Assembly: GCF_023242475.1 (NCBI RefSeq)
Contig: NZ_JALJFG010000006.1
Coordinates: 62,001-126,000 of the forward strand
Direction: 5' to 3'
Length of the DNA stretch: 64,000 bases
Source: Pseudomonas sp. MWU15-20650
GTDB lineage: Bacteria; Pseudomonadota; Gammaproteobacteria; Pseudomonadales; Pseudomonadaceae
Shown here: positions 1 through 11,276 of the stretch, piece by piece
Position numbering within the stretch: the first letter of the stretch is position 1
Layout of the letters: every line of letters starts with the position of its first letter
Notes under the pieces: model-generated
What the model was told of the DNA's origin: nothing
What the model saw: only the letters and a program-made list of their open reading frames with translations
The model's database searches: none
Position numbers and translations under genes: made by a program

Positions 1-1460
<1,460 letters not shown>

Positions 1461-1572
1461 TACGACAAGCTCCCTCTGTGGTCTGTAAGAATCTGTTACC
1501 AATTTTACCCTGAAAGGTTGAAGGGAAGGCAAGCCAGCCCCCATCGGCGACCCGCGGTGATGAATGAGAGGG

Positions 1573-1608
1573 CATAAAAAAACCGCTTCCGGTGAGGGAA
1601 GCGGTTTT
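1573..1608 (-). terminator. Rho-independent terminator of emhABC
   Basis: A 12-bp perfect stem (1579-1590 with 1597-1608, six-base loop) is followed on the minus strand by a run of seven T. It lies 17 bases beyond the emhC stop codon, so it ends the efflux operon. It also insulates hscC from read-through. Confidence 0.85.
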
Positions 1609-1624
1609 ATCTACGACAGTGCTG

Positions 1625-3082
1625 TCAGAACAACTTCAGTGCCGGTGCTTCTTCTTTCAGCGGCTCGTTCTTCGCAGTCTGCTCGCTCCAGCCACCACCG
1701 AGGGCCTTGTACAGGTTGACCTCGCTGGTCAGCTGCGCCAGGCGGTCGGTGATCAGCGATTGCTGGGCACTGAACAGTTGGCGCTGGGCGTCGAGGAAGG
1801 TCAGGTTGCTGTCGACACCAATGCGGTAGCGACGCTCGGCCAGGCGGTAGTAATCCTGGTTGGCGGCGACGAAGCCACGTTGGGCATCCAGTTGCTGCTT
1901 GTAGGTCTCACGCGCGGCGAGGCCGTCGGAGACTTCCTGGAAGCCGGTCTGGATCGCCTTCTCGTAGTTTGCCACGTTGATCTCTTTCTGGATCTTGGAG
2001 TAATCCAGGCTGGCGCGCAGGCTGCCGGCGTTGAAGATCGGGATGTTGATCTGCGGGGCGAACGACCAGGTGCCCGAACCGCCTTTGAACAGGCCGCCCA
2101 GGGTAGGGCTGGCGGTACCGGCGCTGGCGGTCAGGCTGATGCTCGGGAAGAACGCCGCACGGGCCGCGCCGATGTTGGCGTTGGCTGCCTTGAGGTTGTA
2201 CTCGGCCTGCACAATGTCGGGACGACGTTGCAGCAGATCCGACGGCAACCCGGCCGGTACTTCGCTGAGCAGGTCATCCGACAGCGGCTTGCTGGCGATA
2301 TTCGCCGGCAGGCCGGTGCCCAGCAGCAGGGTCAGGCTGTTTTCGTCCTGGGCCACCTGGCGGGTATAGCGCGCCAGAGCCACCCGGGCGTTTTCCACCG
2401 AGGTGCGTGCCTGGCTGAGGTCGAGGGCCGAGGCCACGCCGACTTCGTTGCTGCGCGAGGTGAGCTTGTAGCTCTGCTCGTACGCGCCCAAGGTGTCCTG
2501 GGTCAGCTTGAGCAGTTCCTTGTCGGCCTGCCAGGTCAGGTAGGCGTTGGCCACGCTGGCCACCAGGCTGATCTGGGTGCTGCGACGCGCTTCTTCGGTG
2601 GCGAAGTACTTCTGCAGCGCTTCTTCGCTCAGGCTACGTACGCGACCGAACAGGTCCAGCTCATAAGCGCTGATCCCGAGACCGGCCGAATATTGGCTGG
2701 AGATGGTTGATTCGCCGGTGCTCGACAGTTTGGCCGGGGTACGTGAACGGCTGCCGCTGCCCGTGGCCGAGACGGCCGGGAACAGGTCGGCGCGCTGGAT
2801 CTGGTACTGCGCCGCATACGCGTCGATGTTCAGGGCCGCGACACGCAGGTCACGGTTGTTCACCAGCGCGGTCTGGATCAGCTGTTGCAGGGCAGGGTCA
2901 TGGAAAAACTGCTTCCAGCCCTGCTCGGCAGCGGCCTGGCTCGGCGCCTGGGCCGACGAATACGCCGGCCCCTGCGGGAACTGGGCGGCCACCGGCGCTT
3001 CAGGGCGCTGGTAGTCAGGTATCAGTGAGCAGCCACTGAGCACGAATGCCGTGACGGCTAGGGAAAGTAGCGACTTGCTCAT
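1625..3082 (-). CDS. emhC: RND efflux outer-membrane channel EmhC (OprM/TtgC type)
   Basis: This is the outer-membrane factor of a tripartite RND pump, the channel through which drugs and aromatic compounds leave the cell. At 485 residues it has the usual OprM length. The N-terminus is a lipoprotein signal with lipobox LSGC (Cys18), and the mature protein begins [12 protein letters not shown], as in the OprM/TtgC family. Two structural repeats of the outer-membrane efflux protein domain follow, with the typical [16 protein letters not shown] and [15 protein letters not shown] helices. The start codon overlaps the emhB stop by 4 bp (3079-3082), indicating translational coupling. It is known as EmhC in P. 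fluorescens and TtgC in P. putida; the exact name is inferred from the family and the locus organisation. Confidence 0.93.
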   Translation of the reverse strand: MSKSLLSLAVTAFVLSGCSLIPDYQRPEAPVAAQFPQGPAYSSAQAPSQAAAEQGWKQFFHDPALQQLIQTALVNNRDLRVAALNIDAYAAQYQIQRADLFPAVSATGSGSRSRTPAKLSSTGESTISSQYSAGLGISAYELDLFGRVRSLSEEALQKYFATEEARRSTQISLVASVANAYLTWQADKELLKLTQDTLGAYEQSYKLTSRSNEVGVASALDLSQARTSVENARVALARYTRQVAQDENSLTLLLGTGLPANIASKPLSDDLLSEVPAGLPSDLLQRRPDIVQAEYNLKAANANIGAARAAFFPSISLTASAGTASPTLGGLFKGGSGTWSFAPQINIPIFNAGSLRASLDYSKIQKEINVANYEKAIQTGFQEVSDGLAARETYKQQLDAQRGFVAANQDYYRLAERRYRIGVDSNLTFLDAQRQLFSAQQSLITDRLAQLTSEVNLYKALGGGWSEQTAKNEPLKEEAPALKLF

Positions 3083-6000
3083 TGGCCAGCCTCTTTAGGA
3101 GTTTCAGTAGTGACCGTTTTTTTACGCTCGCCGGCGGCCGATACGGTCGCGTAGAACAATGGCACCCAGAAGATCGCCAGGACGGTGGCAGTGATCATAC
3201 CGCCGATTACGCCGGTACCGATTGCATGCTGGCTACCCGAACCTGCGCCCGTGGACACAGCCAGTGGCAGAACGCCGAGCATGAACGCCATGGACGTCAT
3301 GATGATCGGTCGCAGACGCATCCGGGACGCTTCGATAGCCGCCTCGACAATGCCTTTGCCTTGTTCATGCAGCTCTTTGGCGAATTCCACGATCAAGATG
3401 GCGTTTTTCGCCGCCAGGCCCACCGTTACCAGCAAGCCCACCTGGAAGAACACGTCGTTGGACAGGCCGCGCAGGCTGGTGGCGATCAGTGCACCGATCA
3501 CGCCCAGGGGCACGACCAGAATCACGGCAATCGGGATCGACCAGCTTTCGTACAGGGCCGCCAGGCAGAGGAACACCACCAGCAGCGACAAGGCATACAA
3601 CGCAGGTGCCTGGGAGCCGGACAGACGTTCTTCATACGACAGGCCGGTCCAGGAATAACCGATACCCGCCGGCAGGTTCTTGGCAATGCGTTCGACTTCC
3701 GCCATCGCGTCACCGGTACTGTAGCCCGGTGCCGGGGTACCGAGGATTTCCATCGCCGCTACACCGTTATACCGCGAGAGCTTCGGCGAGCCGTAGATCC
3801 ACTTGCCCGACGAGATGGCCGACAATGGCACCATCTTCCCGGAGGTGCTGCGCACGTACCACTTGTCCAGGTCTTCCGGAGACATCCGGCTGGCGGCATC
3901 GCCCTGCACATACACTTTCTTCACCCGACCACGGTCGATGAAGTCGTTGACGTAGCTGCCACCCAAGGCAATGGCCAGGGTCTGCTGGATTTCCGACAGG
4001 CTGATACCCTGGGCACTGGCCTTCTCGTCGTCGACGGTCATCTCGTACTGCGGCTCATCGTTCACGCCGTTCGGACGCACGCCCGCCAGGATCTTGCTTT
4101 GTGCTGCCGCCCCCAGGAACTGGTTACGTGCAGCCATCAGTTTGTCGTGGCCGACGCCGCCCTGGTCTTGCAGGAACACGTCGAAACCGGTGGCGTTACC
4201 CAGCTCCAGCACCGAAGGCGGCACGATGGCATATACCATGGCGTCCTTGAAGGCTCCGAAGAAGTAACCCTGGGCCCGCTTGGCCACTTCAAACACCGAC
4301 TGGGTCGCATCACGCTCGCCCCATGGCTTGAGCATCACGAACGCGAGGCCCGAACTCTGGCCACGGCCGGCGAAGTTGAAGCCGTTCACGGTAAAGACCG
4401 ACTTCACGGCCTTGCCTTCGCCCGGTTCACCTTCCTTGTCGTTCAGCAGGAAGGCGCGCATATCGTCGATGACGGTTTGCGTACGTTCAGCCGAAGAACC
4501 TACCGGTGTCTGCACCTGGGCAAAGATCACACCCTGGTCTTCCTCGGGCAGGAATGCGCTCGGAATACGGGTGAACATCCAGATCATGCCGGCCAGGATC
4601 AGCGCATAGACCAGGAACGCTGGCAGCTTGTGCTTGATCATGTTGCCGACACCGCGTTCGTACTTCAGCACGGCACTGTCGAAGGTGCGGTTGAACCAGC
4701 CGAAGAAGCCGCGCTTGGGCTGGCCGTGTTTTTCCGGATCGATCGGCTTGAGCATGGTGGCGCACAAGGCCGGGGTGAAGATCAGGGCAACCAGTACCGA
4801 CAGCGCCATCGCCGAAACAATGGTGATGGAGAACTGTTTGTAGATCACACCGGTAGAGCCGCCGAAGAACGCCATCGGCAGCAGTACCGCCGACAGTACC
4901 AGGGCAATACCCACCAGGGCGCCCTGGATCTGGGCCATGGATTTGACCGTCGCTTCTTTCGGCGACAAGTGTTCCTCGGCCATTACCCGCTCGACGTTCT
5001 CCACCACGACGATGGCATCGTCCACCAGCAAGCCGATGGCCAGGATCATGCCGAACATGGTCAGGGTGTTGATGGTGAAGCCGAACGCGGCGAGGATGCC
5101 GAAAGTACCCAGCAGTACCACCGGTACGGTCATGGTGGTGATGATGGTGGCGCGGAAGTTCTGCAGGAACAGGAACATCACCAGGAACACCAGCACGATC
5201 GCTTCGACCAGGGTGTCAACCACACCGGAGATCGACTCGGTCACCACTGGGGTGGTGTCATACGGCACCACCGCCTTCATGCCAGGCGGGAAGAACGGTT
5301 CCAGGGACGCCACGGTGGCGCGGATGGCCTTGCCGGTGTCCAGGGCGTTAGCACCGGCCGCCAGCTTGATGGCCATGCCGGAGGCCGGCTTGCCGTTGAA
5401 CTGCGCACTGATGCTGTAGTTCTGGCCGCCCAGTTCGATACGGGCAATGTCGCCCAGGCGAACTTGCGAACCGTCGGCATTCACCTTCATCAGGATCTTG
5501 GCGAACTCGTCAGCGCTTTGCAGGCGCGTCTTGCCGATGATGGTGGCGTTCAGTTGGGTGCCGGGCAGGGCAGGCAGGCCACCCAGTTGACCGGTGGCCA
5601 CCTGGACGTTCTGGGCCTGGATGGCGCTGCTGACATCCACCGGCGTGAGCTGGTAGTTGTTCAGCTTGGCCGGGTCGAGCCAGATACGCATGGCGTACTG
5701 CGAACCGAACACCTGGAAGTCACCCACACCGGCGGTCCGGGAGATCGGGTCCTGGATGTTGGAAACGATGTAGTTGGACAGGTCATCCTTGGTCATGCTG
5801 CCGTCTTCCGACACCAGACCGATGACCATCAGGAAGTTCTTCACCGACTTGGTCACGCGGATACCCTGCTGCTGCACTTCTTGCGGCAGCAGTGGGGTCG
5901 CCAGGTTCAGCTTGTTCTGCACTTGAACCTGGGCGATGTCCGGGTTGGTACCCTGGTTGAACGTCGCGGTGATGGTCATGCTGCCGTCGGAGTTACTGTC

Positions 6001-6240
6001 CGAGGCGACATAACGCAGGTTGTCGATACCGTTGAGCTGTTGCTCGATGACCTGTACCACGGTGTCCTGCACGGTTTGTGCAGACGCGCCTGGGTAGGTC
6101 ACCTGGATATCAATGGCGGTTGGCGCAATGGCCGGGTACTGGTTGATGGGCAACTTCAGGATCGACAGTGCCCCGACCAGCATGATCACCAGGGCAATTA
6201 CCCAGGCGAAAATGGGACGGTCGATAAAAAATTTCGACAT
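3079..6240 (-). CDS. emhB: RND multidrug efflux permease EmhB (MexB/TtgB type)
   Basis: This is the inner-membrane proton/drug antiporter of the HAE1-RND family. It has 1053 residues, the full family length. The N-terminus [17 protein letters not shown] is characteristic. The proton-relay aspartate pair is visible in [16 protein letters not shown] (about residues 407-408), and a second set of membrane segments starts near residue 870 ([20 protein letters not shown]). Two large periplasmic loops separate the membrane blocks. It lies 3 bp downstream of emhA and overlaps emhC. Together the three genes encode a complete pump for hydrophobic antibiotics and solvents. No truncation or odd codon use is seen. 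Confidence 0.96.
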   Translation of the reverse strand: MSKFFIDRPIFAWVIALVIMLVGALSILKLPINQYPAIAPTAIDIQVTYPGASAQTVQDTVVQVIEQQLNGIDNLRYVASDSNSDGSMTITATFNQGTNPDIAQVQVQNKLNLATPLLPQEVQQQGIRVTKSVKNFLMVIGLVSEDGSMTKDDLSNYIVSNIQDPISRTAGVGDFQVFGSQYAMRIWLDPAKLNNYQLTPVDVSSAIQAQNVQVATGQLGGLPALPGTQLNATIIGKTRLQSADEFAKILMKVNADGSQVRLGDIARIELGGQNYSISAQFNGKPASGMAIKLAAGANALDTGKAIRATVASLEPFFPPGMKAVVPYDTTPVVTESISGVVDTLVEAIVLVFLVMFLFLQNFRATIITTMTVPVVLLGTFGILAAFGFTINTLTMFGMILAIGLLVDDAIVVVENVERVMAEEHLSPKEATVKSMAQIQGALVGIALVLSAVLLPMAFFGGSTGVIYKQFSITIVSAMALSVLVALIFTPALCATMLKPIDPEKHGQPKRGFFGWFNRTFDSAVLKYERGVGNMIKHKLPAFLVYALILAGMIWMFTRIPSAFLPEEDQGVIFAQVQTPVGSSAERTQTVIDDMRAFLLNDKEGEPGEGKAVKSVFTVNGFNFAGRGQSSGLAFVMLKPWGERDATQSVFEVAKRAQGYFFGAFKDAMVYAIVPPSVLELGNATGFDVFLQDQGGVGHDKLMAARNQFLGAAAQSKILAGVRPNGVNDEPQYEMTVDDEKASAQGISLSEIQQTLAIALGGSYVNDFIDRGRVKKVYVQGDAASRMSPEDLDKWYVRSTSGKMVPLSAISSGKWIYGSPKLSRYNGVAAMEILGTPAPGYSTGDAMAEVERIAKNLPAGIGYSWTGLSYEERLSGSQAPALYALSLLVVFLCLAALYESWSIPIAVILVVPLGVIGALIATSLRGLSNDVFFQVGLLVTVGLAAKNAILIVEFAKELHEQGKGIVEAAIEASRMRLRPIIMTSMAFMLGVLPLAVSTGAGSGSQHAIGTGVIGGMITATVLAIFWVPLFYATVSAAGERKKTVTTETPKEAGQ

Positions 6241-6243
6241 GGA

Positions 6244-7392
6244 TTACTCCCCCTGGCCAGCAGCAGCGGCAGGAGCAGCAGCGGAACCGGCGGGTTTAGC
6301 GTTGTCAGCGTCCTTGACCTTGACCTCGATGCCCGGCTTGATGAACTGCAGGCCCTCGGTAATCACGCGGTCACCGGCGTCCAGGCCTTTTTCCACCAGC
6401 CAGTAGGCGCCGGCAGTGCGGTTGGCAACCAGGACGCGTTGCTCGACCTTGTTGTCCTTGTTCACGATCAGCGCAGTCGGAATGCCCTTGAGGTCACGGG
6501 TCACGCCTTGTTGCGGAGCCAGGATGGCCTTGCTGTTCACGCCGGCTTGCAGCTGGGCGTGCACGAACATGCCCGGCAGCAGGGTGTGGTCAGGGTTCGG
6601 GAACACGGCGCGCAGGGTCACGGAACCGGTGGTCTGGTCGACCGACACTTCGGAGAACTCCAGCTTGCCTTCCTGGGTGTACGGGGTGCCGTCTTCCAGG
6701 GTCAACTTGACCTTGGCTGCGTTATCGCCGGCTTTCTGCAGTTGGCCGCTTTCCAGGTCACGGCGCAGTTTCAGCATTTCAGCCGAAGACTGCGTGACGT
6801 CGACGTAGATCGGGTCCAGTTGCTGGATCACGGCCATGGCATCCGCCTGGCCATTGCTGACCAGTGCGCCTTCGGTCACCGAAGAACGGCCAATACGCCC
6901 GGAGATCGGTGCGAACACTTTGGTGTAGCGCACGTTGATCTGGGCGGTTTGTACGTTTGCTTCTGCGGTCATGCGGTTGGCGACGGCGGTGTCGTATTCC
7001 TGACGGCTGACGGCTTGTTCATCGACCAACTGCTTGTAGCGGTCAGTGATGGACTTGGTCTGGGTCAGGCTGGCTTGTGCGCTCTTCAGGGTGGCGTCAT
7101 ACACCGACGGGTCGATCTGGTAGAGCTGTTGCCCTTCCTTCACGTCGCCGCCTTCCTTGAACAGGCGCTTGAGAATGATGCCGTTCACCTGAGGCCGGAC
7201 TTCCGCGATGCGGTAGGCCGTGGTGCGGCCTGGCAGCTCGGTGGTCAGGGTAAAGGCTTGCGGTTGAAGGGTGACCACGCCGACCTGAGGGGTTTGAGCG
7301 GGCGGAGCCGCTTCTTCCTTTTTACATCCGCTGAGCAGCGATGCCAGGGCGACGGCAGTGACCAGAGCGGTAACAGCTGGCTTAAGTTGCAT
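6244..7392 (-). CDS. emhA: RND periplasmic adaptor EmhA (MexA/TtgA type)
   Basis: This membrane-fusion lipoprotein bridges EmhB and EmhC. I chose the ATG at 7390-7392 because it gives a clean lipoprotein signal, MQLKPAVTAL through LLSGC (Cys23), and a 382-residue protein, close to MexA. A longer frame opens upstream but lacks a sensible leader. The visible order is the barrel-sandwich lipoyl half (EVRPQVNGIILKRLFKEGGDVKEGQQLYQID), the alpha-hairpin (residues about 100-160), the second lipoyl half (APISGRIGRSSVTEGALV) and the beta-barrel. The C-terminus is Ala/Pro-rich. It is the first gene of the operon, divergent from emhR across a shared promoter-operator region. Confidence 0.94.
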   Translation of the reverse strand: MQLKPAVTALVTAVALASLLSGCKKEEAAPPAQTPQVGVVTLQPQAFTLTTELPGRTTAYRIAEVRPQVNGIILKRLFKEGGDVKEGQQLYQIDPSVYDATLKSAQASLTQTKSITDRYKQLVDEQAVSRQEYDTAVANRMTAEANVQTAQINVRYTKVFAPISGRIGRSSVTEGALVSNGQADAMAVIQQLDPIYVDVTQSSAEMLKLRRDLESGQLQKAGDNAAKVKLTLEDGTPYTQEGKLEFSEVSVDQTTGSVTLRAVFPNPDHTLLPGMFVHAQLQAGVNSKAILAPQQGVTRDLKGIPTALIVNKDNKVEQRVLVANRTAGAYWLVEKGLDAGDRVITEGLQFIKPGIEVKVKDADNAKPAGSAAAPAAAAGQGE

Positions 7393-7481
7393 GAAGATCC
7401 TCGGGTCAGGCGCGCAGAATGCGCACAAGAAGTGTGGAAGGGTAAAAAACAAGCTGTGAGTAGATAAGTAGCTTGCTACGC

Positions 7482-7511
7482 AATATACTTACGTTCATGG
7501 TTGTTTGTAAA
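7482..7511 (-). promoter_or_regulatory. emhABC promoter overlapping the EmhR operator
   Basis: On the minus strand a TTTACA -35 (7506-7511) and a TATATT -10 (7482-7487) are separated by 18 bp, about 90 bp upstream of emhA. The core between them, with TACTTACGTTCATGG and TTGTTTGTA, matches from memory the operator bound by TtgR in front of P. putida ttgABC. Repressor bound here would cover both promoter elements. That binding is inferred from this resemblance and from the divergent emhR gene. Confidence 0.7.
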
Positions 7512-7657
7512 CTCTTGACAGGCTTCGCGGATTGTTGACAAAGCAGCTGCCAAAGCCTCGATTTTAGTACGTTCGGCGCCCATGACGGTGTCGTCCCACA
7601 ATTATTCAGATGATGGTCAAGCACCATCCACAGTGTCTTGATTGAGGTTTTACTGCC

Positions 7658-8290
7658 ATGGTTCGTCGCACCAAAGAGGAAGCTCAGGAAACGCGCAGCC
7701 AGATTCTCCAAGCCGCCGAGCAAGCCTTCTATGAGCGTGGCGTCGCGCGGACCACCCTGGCGGACATCGCCACGTTGGCCGGTGTGACGCGCGGTGCTAT
7801 CTACTGGCATTTCAGCAATAAGTCCGATCTGTTGCAGGCATTGCTCGACACGCTGCACGAACCCCTGGATGAACTGGCGCGGGCGAGTGAAAGCGAAGAT
7901 GAAGTCGACCCGCTGGGCTGCATGCGAAAGTTGCTTATCCATCTGTTCCATCAAGTAGCCCTGGACCCGAAAACTCGGCGCATCAACGAGATTCTGTTTC
8001 ATAAGTGCGAGTTCACCGATGAAATGTGCGACATGCGTCGTCAGCGCCAGGCCCACAGCCTGGAATGCAACCTGCGCATCGGCCTGACCTTGCGTAACGC
8101 AGTTCATCGCGGGCAACTGCCGGAAAACCTCGACACCACCCGTGCTGCGGTATGTGTGCATGCCTACATCAACGGGCTGATGGGGCAGTGGTTGCTGGTA
8201 CCCGACAGTTTCCAACTGCATCAGGAGGCTGAACGCTGGGTTGATGCCGGGCTGGACATGCTGCGCCTGAGCCCTAGCCTACGCAATTAA
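7658..8290 (+). CDS. emhR: TetR-family repressor EmhR (TtgR/ArpR type)
   Basis: This 210-residue TetR-family regulator is divergent from emhABC. The N-terminal helix-turn-helix lies at about residues 29-54 ([28 protein letters not shown]), preceded by the [15 protein letters not shown] helix typical of AcrR/TtgR/ArpR. The C-terminal two-thirds is the helical ligand pocket. In characterised relatives this pocket binds antibiotics and flavonoids, releasing the repressor from the pump promoter. Its position and its similarity in the DNA-reading helix make it the dedicated repressor of the adjacent pump. The start is the ATG at 7658, and the reading frame extends no further upstream with a better signal. 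Confidence 0.92.
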   Translation: MVRRTKEEAQETRSQILQAAEQAFYERGVARTTLADIATLAGVTRGAIYWHFSNKSDLLQALLDTLHEPLDELARASESEDEVDPLGCMRKLLIHLFHQVALDPKTRRINEILFHKCEFTDEMCDMRRQRQAHSLECNLRIGLTLRNAVHRGQLPENLDTTRAAVCVHAYINGLMGQWLLVPDSFQLHQEAERWVDAGLDMLRLSPSLRN

Positions 8291-8473
8291 GACAAAATGC
8301 GTAATTGCATCCAGTTGTGTCAACAGTAAAGACGCGAGACAGTTGATCGTCTACTCGCCTGATGGGTGGGGTGACTTTATATACGGGCTGACGGGCGGTT
8401 GATAGGTAGCCGCCTAAGTATTTTGTAGCGATATTGTTGCAAGGCTGTGAAAGAGTGTTTCCCAGCGCCTATG

Positions 8474-8507
8474 AAAAAGCCCCGGTTCCTGCGAGCCGGG
8501 GCTTTTT
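8474..8507. terminator. Bidirectional terminator between emhR and xenB
   Basis: A 12-bp perfect GC-rich stem (8474-8485 with 8496-8507; AAAAAGCCCCGG and its complement) has A/T tracts on both sides, so it can end transcription from both directions. The 180 bp between emhR and this hairpin hold no gene I can support. Confidence 0.85.
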
Positions 8508-8524
8508 CGTTTCAGCGTCTTACG

Positions 8525-9580
8525 TCAAATGGCCAGCGTCGGGTAGTCGATGTAACCCACGGGGCCTTTGCCATAGAAGGTTTCCGGGTGCGCTTGGTTC
8601 AGCGGCGCGTCGGCCTTCAAGCGAGCCGGCAGGTCCGGGTTGGCAATGAACGGTACGCCAAAGGCCACGGCATCTGCCTTGCCCGCAGCCAGCCAGGCAT
8701 TGGCGCTGTCCTTGGTGAAGCGTTCGTTGGCAATGTACGGGCCGCCGAAGGCTTTTTTCAGTTGTGGGCCAAGGCTGTCCGCACCTTCTTTTTCACGGGA
8801 GCAGATGAAGGCGATGCCACGCTTGCCCAGCTCGCTGGCGACGTAGGTGAAGGTTTCCGCCAGGTTGGCGTCGCCCATGTCATGGGAGTCGGCGCGCGGT
8901 GCCAAGTGCACACCCACACGGCCGGCGCCCCAGACTTCGATGGCGGCGTCGGTCACTTCCAGCAGCAGGCGGGCACGGTTTTCCAGGGAGCCGCCGTAGT
9001 TGTCGGTACGCTGGTTGGTACTGCTTTGCAGGAACTGGTCAAGCAGATAGCCGTTGGCGCCGTGGATTTCCACGCCGTCAAAGCCGGCAGCCTTGGCGTT
9101 TTCCGCCCCCACACGGTAGGCGTCGACGATGTCGGCGATTTCAGCGGTTTCCAGGGCGCGCGGGGTTGGGTAGTCGGCCAGTGGGCGCACCAGGCTGACG
9201 TGGCCTTTAGGTTGGATCGCGCTCGGGGCCACTGGGGTTTCGCCGTCCAGATAGGACTCGTGGGAGATCCGGCCGACGTGCCACAGTTGCAGGAAGATCT
9301 TGCCGCCCGCGCTGTGCACGGCCTTGGTAATGTTGGCCCAGCCGCGCACCTGGTCGTTGGACCAGATGCCCGGGGTGTCCGGGTAGCCCACGCCCATTGG
9401 CGTCACGGAGGTGGCTTCGCTGAGGATCAGCCCGGCGGAAGCGCGTTGCACGTAGTACTCGGCCATCAGCGCGTTGGGCACGCGACCGGCATCAGCGCGG
9501 CAACGGGTCAGCGGCGCCATGATGATGCGGTTGGACAATTCCAGGTCGCCCAGTTTGATCGGATCGAAAATAGTCGTCAT
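8525..9580 (-). CDS. xenB: Old yellow enzyme, xenobiotic reductase XenB
   Basis: This FMN-dependent, NAD(P)H-using ene-reductase of the old yellow enzyme family has 351 residues. The sequence agrees with Pseudomonas XenB over its whole length as I remember it: MAPLTRCRADAGRVPNALM at the N-terminus, the active-site segment EIHGANGYLLDQFLQ, RTDNYGGSLENRARLLLEV, and the C-terminal YIDYPTL. XenB enzymes reduce nitroesters, TNT, N-ethylmaleimide and alpha,beta-unsaturated carbonyls. It is the last gene of a three-gene minus-strand operon with pyeM and pyeR. This matches the P. aeruginosa pyeR-pyeM-xenB arrangement, so expression is probably set by PyeR. Confidence 0.93.
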   Translation of the reverse strand: MTTIFDPIKLGDLELSNRIIMAPLTRCRADAGRVPNALMAEYYVQRASAGLILSEATSVTPMGVGYPDTPGIWSNDQVRGWANITKAVHSAGGKIFLQLWHVGRISHESYLDGETPVAPSAIQPKGHVSLVRPLADYPTPRALETAEIADIVDAYRVGAENAKAAGFDGVEIHGANGYLLDQFLQSSTNQRTDNYGGSLENRARLLLEVTDAAIEVWGAGRVGVHLAPRADSHDMGDANLAETFTYVASELGKRGIAFICSREKEGADSLGPQLKKAFGGPYIANERFTKDSANAWLAAGKADAVAFGVPFIANPDLPARLKADAPLNQAHPETFYGKGPVGYIDYPTLAI

Positions 9581-9612
9581 GGGAAAACACCTTTCTCTAT
9601 TAAGTGGGTTGA

Positions 9613-10779
9613 TCAGTGGGTCGCAGGGGCCAGGTCGGCATCGCCGCTCTGACGGAAAGTCACCAGGGTCACCAGCAGGGCAAGGATCGCCAGCGCCGCT
9701 GCCGCCAGAGGCACGCTGGCCAAGCCGAAGCCGTGGGCAATCACGCTGCCGCCGACCCAGGCGCCGAGGGCATTACCGATGTTGAAGGCGCCGATGTTCA
9801 GGGTGGACACCAGGTTGGGGGCCGCCTTGCCGAAGGTCACCACGTTGATTTGCAGTGCCGGTACGGCGGCGAACGAGGCGGTGGCCCACAGGAACAGGGT
9901 GATTTGCGTCGGGATCAGCGCGACGCTGGTCCAGGCCAGGGCAGTGGAAACCACCGCCATGCTGATGAACACGCCGATCAGCGTGGCTGCCAGGCGTTTG
10001 TCCGCCAGCTTGCCGCCGATGATGTTGCCCACGGTCAGGCCCAGGCCGATCAATAGCAGCGTCCACGTCACGCCTTTGGGTGATACGCCAGTGACGTCGC
10101 CGAGCAGCGGAGCAACATAGGTAAAGAGGGTGAACATGGAGGCGGCGAACAAGGCCGTCATGGTCAGCGATAACCAGATGCCCGCCCCTTTGAGGGCCGC
10201 CAGTTCGGCACGCATGTCGAGCTGTTCTTCATCACGCCTGGCCGGCAGGAAGCGGATCAGGCCGATCAACGCGATCACGCCAATCACGGTCACTGCCCAG
10301 AAGGTCGAACGCCAGCCGGCTTCCTGGCCTAGAGCAGTACCGAGTGGCACGCCGAGTACGTTGGCCAGGGTCAACCCGGTGAACATCAGGGCCACGGCCG
10401 ATGCGCGTTTGTTAGCCGGTACCAGGTTGGCCGCTACCACCGAACCAATCCCAAAGAACGCACCGTGGCACAGCGCGGTGACCACACGGGCAAACATCAG
10501 CACGTTGTAGTCGCTGGCCAGGGCGCAGAGCAGGTTGCCGATAATAAAGATGCCCATCAACGCTACCAGGGCGGCCTTGCGTGGCAGCTTGGCGGTGGCC
10601 AGCGCCATGAACGGCGCACCGATCGCCACGCCCAAGGCGTAGCCGGTGACCAGCCAGCCGGCGCCGGGAATCGACACGCCCAGGTCCGCTGCCACATCGG
10701 GCAGCAAGCCCATGATGACGAACTCGGTGGTGCCGATGGCGAAGGCGCTCAGGGCCAGTATGAGTAGCGAGAGGGGCAT
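9613..10779 (-). CDS. pyeM: MFS efflux transporter PyeM (DHA1 family)
   Basis: This 388-residue major-facilitator permease has about twelve hydrophobic segments. The start MPLSLLILALSAFAIGTTEFVIMGLLP is typical of the AraJ/YdhP-like DHA1 drug-antiporter branch. The ATG at 10777-10779 was chosen because upstream in-frame residues are hydrophilic and overlap pyeR. Only 13 bp separate it from pyeR, and xenB follows 32 bp downstream. The substrate is not known. Pairing with an ene-reductase suggests export of an electrophile or its reduced product, which is inference. Confidence 0.85.
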   Translation of the reverse strand: MPLSLLILALSAFAIGTTEFVIMGLLPDVAADLGVSIPGAGWLVTGYALGVAIGAPFMALATAKLPRKAALVALMGIFIIGNLLCALASDYNVLMFARVVTALCHGAFFGIGSVVAANLVPANKRASAVALMFTGLTLANVLGVPLGTALGQEAGWRSTFWAVTVIGVIALIGLIRFLPARRDEEQLDMRAELAALKGAGIWLSLTMTALFAASMFTLFTYVAPLLGDVTGVSPKGVTWTLLLIGLGLTVGNIIGGKLADKRLAATLIGVFISMAVVSTALAWTSVALIPTQITLFLWATASFAAVPALQINVVTFGKAAPNLVSTLNIGAFNIGNALGAWVGGSVIAHGFGLASVPLAAAALAILALLVTLVTFRQSGDADLAPATH

Positions 10780-10792
10780 TTGCGTGTCCTTG

Positions 10793-11122
10793 TTACAGCG
10801 GCGGTTCGCTGATGTCTGGTTTGAGCTCGGTGATGAGCGCATCGAGGAACGCTTGGATGGTTTCCTCATTGCGTTTGAAAAAGTGCCACTGCCCGGCCTT
10901 CTGGCTGCTGATCAGGCCCGCCCGTTGCAAGGTGGCCAGGTGGGCCGACACGGTCGACTGGGACAAGCCACAGCGCTGGTCGATCTGGCCGGCACAGATG
11001 CCGTATTCGTGGTTGTGCAGTTGCTCGGGGAATTGCACTTTCGGATCTTTCAGCCAGGTGAGGATGTCTCGTCGTACTGGGTGCGCCAGGGCTTTTATTA
11101 TTTCGTCGAGGTCGATGGACAT
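10793..11122 (-). CDS. pyeR: ArsR-family repressor PyeR
   Basis: This 109-residue winged-helix regulator of the ArsR/SmtB superfamily has the motif CGLSQSTVSAHLATLQRAGLI as recognition helix and wing. It lacks the ELCVCDL metal-binding box of classical ArsR, in agreement with the description of P. aeruginosa PyeR as a non-classical ArsR repressor. Two cysteines (GICAGQIDQRCG) close to the recognition helix could serve as a redox or electrophile switch, which is inference. It is the first gene of the operon with pyeM and xenB, and is likely autoregulated through the repeated CGKTATA sites just upstream. Confidence 0.9.
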   Translation of the reverse strand: MSIDLDEIIKALAHPVRRDILTWLKDPKVQFPEQLHNHEYGICAGQIDQRCGLSQSTVSAHLATLQRAGLISSQKAGQWHFFKRNEETIQAFLDALITELKPDISEPPL

Positions 11123-11145
11123 GGCAGGTGCTCGGTGTCGTAAAG

Positions 11146-11245
11146 CGTTATATCGCGATGAGGCGAACTTTAAATCGGTATATCCCGATATACAAATATG
11201 ATTTTGCTCTTAAGCCAGGCTAATTCGGTATATCGGGTTATAACG
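11146..11245. promoter_or_regulatory. Repeated PyeR operator candidates
   Basis: There are three related sites: CGTTATATCGCGAT at 11146-11159, CGGTATATC-CCGATATAC at 11176-11193 (a 16-bp dyad at 11178-11193), and CGGTATATCGGGTTATAACG at 11226-11245. The half-sites begin 30 and 50 bp apart, whole helical turns. They fill the space between pyeR and the divergent acpH, so binding could affect both. Confidence 0.65.
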
Positions 11246-11276
11246 ATACGTTGATGGCAGTGTTAGACTGCGCGCC

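Noticed and set aside
3082..7467. A 1461-codon open frame on the plus strand
   Set aside because: It is the antisense shadow of emhB and emhA; the translation is rich in H, Q, G, R and D with no domain, as expected from GC-rich codon mirroring.
8291..8473. A possible small RNA gene between emhR and the terminator at 8474
   Set aside because: Only the terminator supports it; no promoter or conserved fold could be identified.
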